Shown: positions 57,221 to 64,000 of the stretch, piece after piece
Layout of the letters: every line of letters starts with the position of its first letter
How positions within the stretch are numbered: the stretch's first letter is position 1
Assembly (NCBI GenBank): GCA_021156175.1
Contig: JAJNBL010000001.1
Span: 124,001 to 188,000 of the forward strand
Reading direction: 5' to 3'
Length of the DNA: 64,000 nucleotides
Source: Rickettsiales bacterium
GTDB lineage: Bacteria; Pseudomonadota; Alphaproteobacteria; Rickettsiales; JAJNBL01
Made by a program: the position numbers and the translations under genes
Notes under the pieces: generated by a model
Databases searched by the model: none
What the model saw: only the letters and a program-made list of their open reading frames with translations
What the model was told of the DNA's origin: nothing

Positions 57221-58969
57221 ATGGTCGACCCAACCCAACCTCCTTCGTCAAGCTTCAGCAATCCCATTCAGCCGTTACGCCCAGGCACCGCTTCAGGAAA
57301 TATTATTTCCAATGTTCCTCGCGAAATATTGACACTGCCCTCAGGCTCCGTGTTATCTGGCCTCATTATTGGACGCGAAACCACCGGAAAAGTGAATCCC
57401 CCCTTTTTGCTTCAAACACTGCAAGGCACGTTATCACTTGCTACAGCTTTGCCGCTGCAAATTGGGAGCAAACTTACACTCGAACTTTTTACAAAAGGTC
57501 CTGAATGGCAGGCAAAGCTTGTTTCGGTGGACGGAAAACCTCCGCCTCCAGGCTCACGCCACGCGGTGTTGCAGGAAAAACTGGGCTCACCAATTTTAGG
57601 CAAAGAACCACAACAACAACCTCCCTTTTCCCGTCCGCAACAAAATTCCTCTGCGACGGTAACGGATGAATATATTTTTAAGCTGACACGTCCTGCAACA
57701 CAAGCAGACACTGCCACCCCAACCTCACGTTACGAGGCTTCCGCAACACACATAGAATCACGGAACCCTTCCGGAACACCACGCTCACTTACGGCGTTGC
57801 TGCTCTCATCCAATCCCGTAGCAATCAAAGAATTTTCAACACGTTATCCGCAATTCTTTCCGCCAGCCCACACTTCCACTCCCACTTCACAAGGACAGAG
57901 CACTTCTACATTGTCCCAGGGAAGCACATTACAGCTTACTATTCTCAAAACCGATGTCCCTCCACATCTTGATGCCGAGTTAACACCACTGCCGTTAAAT
58001 CTTGGCACACGGACACCAGCAGCCACACCCACATCAATAATAGAAGCACCTCTACCACCTGCAGGTTCGGCGGTATTACGTGGCATAGTCATTGGAACAG
58101 AAAAATCCGGAGAAACGGTCATTCATACCGACCTTGGAACAATCAAATTGCAGCTCGATAAACCATTGCCGAGCTCTACCGATATCACCTTCGCGCTTAC
58201 AGCTGCGCATCCTCCCACAGTGAATCCAACTTCCGCTATCCCACAACGCAATACGTCCGATGGCATTGCCCAATTCCTCCAACACTGGGGTTCACTTAAA
58301 GATACGCTTAGTGATGTAAAACAAAATGCCCCGCAGCTAGAGCGCGCGCTTGAACAACATATTCCCCGTCCCGATCACAATTTGGGCGCAAGACTTTTGG
58401 GCTTTATCCAGGCAGTAAAGCAAAATGATATTACGAAATGGGTTGGGAAAAAAACCACTGATGCATTTGAAGCGGAAGAGAAAGGCCATCTCCTAAAAAA
58501 CCTTGGGCATGATATCTCCACTTTCCGCGATGCGCTTCAACAAGAACAGGGAAAAACTTGGCAGCTCCTGACCTTCCCGGTGTTCGATGGCGAACAACTC
58601 CACCAACCGCGGATGTATATCCGTGACCATGAACAAGAGAATAAAGACGAAGAAAAACAGGAAAAAGGAACGCGGTTTATCGTTGAACTCGATGTCAGCG
58701 CCTTTGGATCATTACAATTTGATGGCTTGGTACGTAAAGGTACTGGCCATAGGAGTTTGTTTGATCTTATCATCCGCAGCCATGAAAGCCTGCCGGAAGA
58801 AGTCCGCTCGGATATTCGCGGTATCTTTCAAGGAGCCCTAGAAATTACAGGCATGGAAGGCGGATTGGCCTTCCAACGGACGCCAGAATTTCCAGTAAAT
58901 CCCGCACAGGAATTTTTACTAAACAGTACCGAAGGAGATGCACACGAAGGCGGTTCGATTCTAGTCTGA
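57221..58969 (+). CDS. Putative flagellar hook-length control (FliK-like) protein
   Basis: 582 residues with a Pro/Thr/Ser-rich first two thirds and a compact C-terminus (about 485-560): RFIVELDVSAFGSLQFDGLV followed by a helix pair and EITGMEGGLAFQ. This beta-alpha layout resembles the C-terminal domain of FliK. It lies 11 bp after flhA and ends over the rsmD stop (9-bp convergent overlap). The call rests on layout and neighbour, not on a clear signature; its role could be other. Confidence 0.6.
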   Translation: MVDPTQPPSSSFSNPIQPLRPGTASGNIISNVPREILTLPSGSVLSGLIIGRETTGKVNPPFLLQTLQGTLSLATALPLQIGSKLTLELFTKGPEWQAKLVSVDGKPPPPGSRHAVLQEKLGSPILGKEPQQQPPFSRPQQNSSATVTDEYIFKLTRPATQADTATPTSRYEASATHIESRNPSGTPRSLTALLLSSNPVAIKEFSTRYPQFFPPAHTSTPTSQGQSTSTLSQGSTLQLTILKTDVPPHLDAELTPLPLNLGTRTPAATPTSIIEAPLPPAGSAVLRGIVIGTEKSGETVIHTDLGTIKLQLDKPLPSSTDITFALTAAHPPTVNPTSAIPQRNTSDGIAQFLQHWGSLKDTLSDVKQNAPQLERALEQHIPRPDHNLGARLLGFIQAVKQNDITKWVGKKTTDAFEAEEKGHLLKNLGHDISTFRDALQQEQGKTWQLLTFPVFDGEQLHQPRMYIRDHEQENKDEEKQEKGTRFIVELDVSAFGSLQFDGLVRKGTGHRSLFDLIIRSHESLPEEVRSDIRGIFQGALEITGMEGGLAFQRTPEFPVNPAQEFLLNSTEGDAHEGGSILV

Positions 58970-59596
58970 GTCAGAATCTGATGGGCTTTGGACACTCGGT
59001 TCTTCCGGTTGCCCTTTCGCAGCCGAATTCCACAACAAAATCGTTATTGCTGACTTACCATAATGGCGCTCATCAATCAGCGTAAATCCTTTTGGCAATG
59101 GGAGTTCATGCTCTCCCTTCCCACGCTCAATCACAACAACAGCCCGGTCTTCAAGCCAATTGCCATTGACTAAACTCTTTAGGGATTTTGCGATCATATC
59201 GCTATCATACGGCGGATCAAGGAATATTACATTACACCGAAAGCGTGCCGGTGGAGGAGCCGAAGAATCACTTCGTATCAAGGTCGCATTGTCGCTCTCG
59301 CCCACATGCTCTAAGTTTCTGCGCACCACATCCAGATGCTTCTGGTTGATATCAATGAAAATTACATGCCGCGCACCGCGTGAAAGAGCTTCAATCCCAA
59401 GCGCTCCAGACCCTGCGAAAAGATCAAGCACCACCGCGCCATCGAGCACCGTATTGCCATCTTCACCGCGGAACCCACCATGCGTCAGAATATTGAATAT
59501 TGCCTCCCGCGCGCGTGCCATTGTCGGGCGGACTGCGTTATCTTTAGTGGTGTCAAGTCGGCGGTTACGGTGTTTTCCTGAAATAATGCGGAGCAT
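58961..59596 (-). CDS. rsmD: 16S rRNA (guanine(966)-N2)-methyltransferase RsmD
   Basis: 211 residues. MLRIISGKHRNRRLDT start, VRPTMARAREAIFNIL, SAM loop VLDLFAGSGALGIEALSRGA and catalytic NVIFLDPPYD. The C-terminus has a Ser/Asp-rich extension. Convergent with the FliK-like gene and downstream of rluB on the same strand. Confidence 0.96.
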   Translation of the reverse strand: MLRIISGKHRNRRLDTTKDNAVRPTMARAREAIFNILTHGGFRGEDGNTVLDGAVVLDLFAGSGALGIEALSRGARHVIFIDINQKHLDVVRRNLEHVGESDNATLIRSDSSAPPPARFRCNVIFLDPPYDSDMIAKSLKSLVNGNWLEDRAVVVIERGKGEHELPLPKGFTLIDERHYGKSAITILLWNSAAKGQPEEPSVQSPSDSDSD

Positions 59597-59659
59597 ATGC
59601 TTTTCCTAATGCAAAACTACTAAAAGCTGATAATACCCTAGCTTGGGTAGCCCTGACAA

Positions 59660-60451
59660 TCAGGAATTTCGGGTATTTTCGAAAAATTTCCCGAGCTGTT
59701 CTTTCAGCACCTTGTGGGATACTTCCTTCACTTCGCCTTCCTTTAAGCTTCCCAACTGGAAAGCACCGTAAGAAACACGAAGGAGGCGATTGACCTGCAA
59801 TCCCACATGCTCCATCACACGGCGGATTTCACGGTTCTTTCCTTCCGTCAACACCACAGTAAGCCAGCTATTACTTCCCTGATTACTATCGAACGTCACT
59901 TCCATCGGGGCATAATGCACGCCTTCAACCGTTATGCCAGCTTTAAGAGGCTCAAGTTGCGCTTGCGTCGCTCTGCCATACACCCGCACACGGTAACGGC
60001 GCTTCCAGCCGGTTTCCGGCAATTCAAGATAGCGTGAAAGCTCGCCATCGTTGGTAAGTAGTAACAAGCCTTCGGTATTAAAATCAAGACGTCCAACCGT
60101 CATTACGCGCGGCATGTGTTCAGGTAGAATATCAAATACGGTTTTGCGTGCCTGTGGGTCGCGAGCCGTGGTGATGATGCTTTTTGGCTTATAAAACAAC
60201 CACAAACGGGTTCCTTCTTTTTGTGCGATACGTTCGCCATCCACGCGAATTTCTTGTGCAGACGTGACGAATGTTGCAGGAGTAGTGAGGACTTTTCTAT
60301 CAACTTCCACCCGCCCTTCTTCGATCCAACGCTCGGCTTCCCGGCGCGAACAAATCCCTGAGCGCGAAAGAAACTTCGCGATGCGCTCACCTGTTCCTGG
60401 ACCATTACGATCATCAGGAGTTTCGTCTTCTTCTATGTGTGTGTGGTCCAT
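59660..60451 (-). CDS. rluB: 23S rRNA pseudouridine synthase, RluB/RsuA family
   Basis: 263 residues: N-terminal S4 RNA-binding domain (RIAKFLSRSGICSRREAERWI) and a catalytic domain with VGRLDFNTEGLLLLTNDG, holding the catalytic Asp, and EGKNREIRRVMEHVG. RluB versus RluE/RluF/RsuA cannot be fixed with certainty; the motif set and length fit RluB best. It is 50 bp downstream of the fusion gene and upstream of rsmD on the minus strand. The 63 bp to rsmD hold a small hairpin TACCC/GGGTA. Confidence 0.88.
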   Translation of the reverse strand: MDHTHIEEDETPDDRNGPGTGERIAKFLSRSGICSRREAERWIEEGRVEVDRKVLTTPATFVTSAQEIRVDGERIAQKEGTRLWLFYKPKSIITTARDPQARKTVFDILPEHMPRVMTVGRLDFNTEGLLLLTNDGELSRYLELPETGWKRRYRVRVYGRATQAQLEPLKAGITVEGVHYAPMEVTFDSNQGSNSWLTVVLTEGKNREIRRVMEHVGLQVNRLLRVSYGAFQLGSLKEGEVKEVSHKVLKEQLGKFFENTRNS

Positions 60452-60501
60452 GTGCTCCTACATTCCCTCGCTCAATAAAAACGAGAGAGCGCCTATCCTC
60501 T

Positions 60502-62415
60502 TCAGGCGGCGATTGCTTTAATATCCGCCTCATTTCGCTTGCCACAACGCTCTACCGCCGCAGTTACGATATCACGAAGCAACTCACTGTACGACATACC
60601 TCCGAATTGTGCCATGAGATTCAGTTTCCCATCCCAGCACCAACCTGGATTTGGATTCACTTCCAAAAGTTTCACCGTCCCTGCACGATCCGCGCGATAA
60701 TCAAAACGTGCGTAATCCCGACATCCTGTGCGCTCGAATAAGCGGATTGAATGATCCACTAACCGACGTCGCTCTTCCTCAGGAAGCTCAGCCTCCTTAT
60801 ACGCAATCTGGCTCCAATATGGAGATTCCGGCTCCCATTTTGATTCATAAGAAAGAATCTTCGGCAGCTCTTTCGGCAACTTACTGTAATCCACTTCGAG
60901 CACCGGTAACACGCTGTAATTTCCAGGATTCCCGATAATGCCCACACTGTATTCTTTCCCTTCCAGGAACTCCTGGATCAGCACCGGACGGTTGGGTAAA
61001 ATTTGACGTAAATAATCAAGATACGCCATCAATTGCTCCGCATTATGCACTACTGCATCTTTGGTGATACCAATCGAACTATCACCCCAACCTGGTTTAA
61101 GAAGTGCTGGGAAAATCGAAGGAATCGACGCCGATTGGTCAGACGGATCATAATAGGTTTCTTCCGGCACCGGTACATCTATACCCGCCGCAATCGCGCG
61201 CACAATCGCTTTGTTATAACATAGCCCAAGCGCAGCAGGCCCTGCACCGCTATACGGTACACCAAACATCTCAAGCATTGCAGGAACATGGAGCTCCTCA
61301 GTCGCCTGGTTCATGTAACCTTCATCGCAAAGATTAAGCACAAACGACGGCACTTTTTTCTGTAACGAGGTAAGCAGCTGTGGATGCGAATCCATATAAC
61401 GGAAATTGTATCCATCAATCGTCGACAATGCTTTTTTGAGTGTTTCGATCGTCTGTAAATCTTCGGGATTAAACTTGCCGTCCTTCTTCACTGGATCCGG
61501 TAGACGCGGATCGCCGAGCAGAACAGTTATTTCTTGAGTGGTACCTTGTGTTTTAGCTTTTGGTTTTTTCTTTGGCGCTTGCGCGGTGATAAACAAACGA
61601 TGCGCCATCATGCCTAAATCCTGGCCACGCGTAGAACCTGCACTCAATTTGTCATGCAATGTCACCGATCCAAAATCGACCTTTTTGAGCAGCGCGGCGA
61701 TCTGATCTTTATCGTACAAACGCTCCGCATAAAACTGATCCGCGAGTACACCTTTCTCCGCATGCACCACCACTTCACGCGAAATAATCCGCGTTCCGTC
61801 GGTCGAAAGCGAACGCTCACGGCAGACGAAATGGTCTTGATCCACCCACTCCCACGAACGTTTCTCAAAATTAGCACGCATCCATTCGCCATCGGTAATA
61901 TCAAGCGCAATTTTCCCTTCAGATTTCAGCACGCGCTTGATCGCTTCGAGCACAGCGGCATCATCTTCTTCGCGCTCAAAATATCCGAAAGAATTTCCCA
62001 TCAGATACACTACATCAAGCGAGCTTTCAGTAAATCGAATACGGCGCGCATCGCCCTCGGAGAAATTGACATTCAACTGCTGCTGTTGCGCACGTTTTCT
62101 GGCAAGTCGAACAAGATACCGCGAACGGTCAACGCCTTTCACATTTTGGAATCCACGGCGAGCAAGCTCAAGCGCATGACGTCCCTGACCACAACATAAA
62201 TCGAGCACCGCATCGGAAGACTTAAGCCCCAAACTCTCGACCAATACATCCACTTCGCGAACCGTGTTGGTGTCATTTTCCACCACATCACCATCGGTTT
62301 TTAGATATAGGGAGGTAAAAAGCTTCTTCCACCATTCTGTCGGCAAATGACGCTCGAGATCCGAAACAGGCCCTAATGTGCGTGTATTTTGTGGATTGTT
62401 ATTATTATTTTTCAT
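60502..62415 (-). CDS. Fusion of class I SAM-methyltransferase and D-Ala-D-Ala-ligase-like ATP-grasp domain
   Basis: Two complete domains on one chain. The first (to about residue 275) is a methyltransferase with VLDLCCGQGRHALELA and a YLMGNSFGYF catalytic region. After a Lys/Pro linker, the second (about 295-635) is an ATP-grasp ligase like D-Ala-D-Ala ligase, with FVLNLCDEGYMN, SGAGPAALGLCYNK, PALLKPGWGDSSIG, QEFLEGKEYSVGI and the Mg-binding LLEVNPNPGW. The start is taken at the ATG at 62415 (AGGGA upstream); an ATG at 62466 is also possible. Product unknown: it probably ligates and methylates a small amino-acid-like compound. Confidence 0.82.
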   Translation of the reverse strand: MKNNNNNPQNTRTLGPVSDLERHLPTEWWKKLFTSLYLKTDGDVVENDTNTVREVDVLVESLGLKSSDAVLDLCCGQGRHALELARRGFQNVKGVDRSRYLVRLARKRAQQQQLNVNFSEGDARRIRFTESSLDVVYLMGNSFGYFEREEDDAAVLEAIKRVLKSEGKIALDITDGEWMRANFEKRSWEWVDQDHFVCRERSLSTDGTRIISREVVVHAEKGVLADQFYAERLYDKDQIAALLKKVDFGSVTLHDKLSAGSTRGQDLGMMAHRLFITAQAPKKKPKAKTQGTTQEITVLLGDPRLPDPVKKDGKFNPEDLQTIETLKKALSTIDGYNFRYMDSHPQLLTSLQKKVPSFVLNLCDEGYMNQATEELHVPAMLEMFGVPYSGAGPAALGLCYNKAIVRAIAAGIDVPVPEETYYDPSDQSASIPSIFPALLKPGWGDSSIGITKDAVVHNAEQLMAYLDYLRQILPNRPVLIQEFLEGKEYSVGIIGNPGNYSVLPVLEVDYSKLPKELPKILSYESKWEPESPYWSQIAYKEAELPEEERRRLVDHSIRLFERTGCRDYARFDYRADRAGTVKLLEVNPNPGWCWDGKLNLMAQFGGMSYSELLRDIVTAAVERCGKRNEADIKAIAA

Positions 62416-62702
62416 ACCTATCCCTATCTCCGCCCAGAACTCATCCAAAGGCACTTTTTCACACATAGCGTAAATCTACGCTCAGGCCTACTACTAAATA
62501 GAGCGAAATGATTTTTTTATTCCGACCATTACACTATAGATACCTTTGCGATACCCAATCATCCTAAAACATCCGCCAGCTGCAAGCATTTAGGAGGCTT
62601 TTCTCTCCGTCTTTCCCTTTGCATATTCCCCTTGCGAATCCTGGAGATTTAAGCTATTTGTCCTAACGCATGAATATGGGAATTCACCAGGAAAAACAAG
62701 CC

Positions 62703-62993
62703 ATGACCTCAATCAATCTGACAGAGCTGATTGGCTTAATCGCCGCCACCTTGACCACACTCTGCTTCGTACCCCAAGCCATCAGAACACTTAAGACCCG
62801 AGAAACACACAGCATCTCTAAATGGATGTATGTCTTTTTTTCGTGCGGCTTATTTTGCTGGCTGATTTACGGGATTTTACTTGGCAATACTCCAATGATT
62901 CTTGCCAACGCTATCACCCTCCCCTTGGCGCTGACGATCTTGTATGTAAAGCTCCAAGAGAAAAAAATCATTATTAAGAAAGAGAAACGCTGA
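62703..62993 (+). CDS. SemiSWEET-family sugar transporter
   Basis: 96 residues, three transmembrane helices and a PQ-loop (TTLCFVPQAIRTLKTRET), which is the half-transporter layout of bacterial SemiSWEETs working as dimers. It ends with a Lys-rich tail. The ATG at 62703 follows AGGAAAAA and begins at the family N-terminus; an in-frame ATG at 62670 has no ribosome site. The stop overlaps the argJ ATG by one base. The 287 bp upstream, divergent from the fusion gene, show no other gene. Confidence 0.88.
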   Translation: MTSINLTELIGLIAATLTTLCFVPQAIRTLKTRETHSISKWMYVFFSCGLFCWLIYGILLGNTPMILANAITLPLALTILYVKLQEKKIIIKKEKR

Positions 62994-64000
62994 TGCCTCC
63001 ACTCCCGATTTCACCACTCGCTCCAAAAACCTATCCGACTCTCCCGCCGATTGCTGGCGTGCGTTTATCCGCAAAAGCCTGTGGTGTGAAATACCGCAAT
63101 CGCGTCGATGTGATGGTCGCAGAGTTGGCAGAAGGCACAACCGTTGCGGGCGCCTTTACGCGCTCAAAAACATGCAGTGCCAATATCATCTGGGGACAGA
63201 AAATTCTCTCCCACGGGAAAGCACGCGTGCTTGTCGTAAATTCCGGCAATGCCAATGCATTTAATGGTAAAAACGGGGAAGACTCGATTGACCGCATCGT
63301 TGCAGCATGCGCAAAAGAATTCGGCTGCGATCCGAAAGAAGTGTACCCCTCTTCCACCGGCGTGATTGGCGTACCTTTGGCGGATAATAAAATCACCGAA
63401 TCCCTTGGCGATCTCAAATCCCTGCTCCACGCGAATGCCTGGGAAGAAGCCGCCAAAGCCATCATGACGACCGACACCTTCCACAAGATGGTCACACGCA
63501 CCGCGATGATTGATGGCGTGAAGGTGACAATTAACGGAATTACCAAAGGTTCAGGCATGATCGCACCGGATATGGCAACGATGCTTGCCTATTTCTTCAC
63601 CGATGCGGGAATCCCTGCACCCATTTTGCAGGAAATTTTTTCCGCCGGAATTGAGACTTCATTTAATGCGATTACGGTTGATAGCGATACATCGACCAGC
63701 GACACCGCGCTGATCTTCGCCACAGGCCAAGCTAAACATAAAGCGATCACCTCCGCGAATGATCCAGCGTTAACGGATTTCAAAGCAAAGCTGCGGGAGA
63801 TCCAACTTGAACTCGCGCATCTGATTGTCAGAGATGGTGAAGGCGCAACCAAATTTGTTGCAATTCATGTAAAAGGGGCGGAATCCGATAGAGCCGCAAA
63901 AGTAGTAGGCATGGCGATTGCGAATTCTCCCCTCGTCAAAACCGCCCTTGCCGGTGGTGATCCGAATTGGGGAAGAATTGTAGCAGCCGTCGGAAAATCG
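62993..64000 (+). CDS. argJ: Glutamate N-acetyltransferase / amino-acid acetyltransferase ArgJ (3' end beyond window)
   Basis: Ornithine acetyltransferase of the cyclic arginine pathway. The first 336 codons are present. The start MPPLPISPLAPK matches alphaproteobacterial ArgJ. Motifs: NSGNANAFNGK, SSTGVIGVPL, the self-cleavage site GMIAPDMATML (between Ala and Thr), TVDSDTSTSDT and DPNWGRI near the edge. Its ATG overlaps the SemiSWEET stop (TGATG). Together with argH at 13780 it shows an arginine pathway. Confidence 0.96.
   Translation, partial: MPPLPISPLAPKTYPTLPPIAGVRLSAKACGVKYRNRVDVMVAELAEGTTVAGAFTRSKTCSANIIWGQKILSHGKARVLVVNSGNANAFNGKNGEDSIDRIVAACAKEFGCDPKEVYPSSTGVIGVPLADNKITESLGDLKSLLHANAWEEAAKAIMTTDTFHKMVTRTAMIDGVKVTINGITKGSGMIAPDMATMLAYFFTDAGIPAPILQEIFSAGIETSFNAITVDSDTSTSDTALIFATGQAKHKAITSANDPALTDFKAKLREIQLELAHLIVRDGEGATKFVAIHVKGAESDRAAKVVGMAIANSPLVKTALAGGDPNWGRIVAAVGKS

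Overview
The window reads as chromosomal DNA of a flagellated alphaproteobacterium. Pointers are a DivK-PleD pair with a perfect CtrA-type TTAA-N7-TTAA site upstream, a DUF2336-type protein, a MetX-MetW pair, a small lipoprotein directly after argH, aconitase divergent from ccmA, and a dnaK promoter resembling alphaproteobacterial RpoH promoters. The genus cannot be read from the sequence. Very large, low-complexity, ankyrin- and proline-rich proteins hint at a host-associated or otherwise interactive lifestyle, but that is inference.

Layout. 1-12146 (minus strand): the first nine genes of the division/cell wall (dcw) cluster, mraZ-rsmH-ftsL-ftsI-murE-murF-mraY-murD-ftsW, are tightly packed. 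clpS-clpA follows where murG-murC-murB-ddl-ftsQAZ would be expected. 12147-12512: regulatory region with five MraZ-type TGGGN repeats in exact 10-bp phase and an overlapping CtrA-type site. 12513-28691: mostly housekeeping genes: a DUF2336 protein, argH, a lipoprotein, metXW, a chorismate mutase, mlaEF, acnA-acs-ccmB with ccmA divergent, then divK-pleD.

29009-38862: an accessory block holding one giant low-complexity gene (about 3,278 codons if intact). It is broken into two frames by a 17-bp tandem duplication inside an 81-bp repeat. It encodes a duplicated N-terminal domain, Lys-rich and Pro/Ala-rich linkers, a PQ repeat, ankyrin repeats, a coiled coil and a formin-like polyproline C-terminus. 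39018-43575: hom, glpX, recJ and a small secreted protein. 43842-46787: a second large unrecognised protein with a polybasic N-terminus. Its upstream region shares an AT-rich motif with that of the giant gene.

46796-64000: ispG, a UbiH-family monooxygenase, an orphan prepilin-like protein, dnaK-dnaJ, ndk, pgsA, flhA with a FliK-like gene, rsmD, rluB, a methyltransferase/ATP-grasp fusion, a SemiSWEET transporter and the start of argJ. No tRNA, rRNA, CRISPR array, transposase or prophage was recognised. The most novel content is the giant split gene and the second low-complexity gene. The most interesting regulation is the interleaved MraZ/CtrA sites upstream of mraZ.
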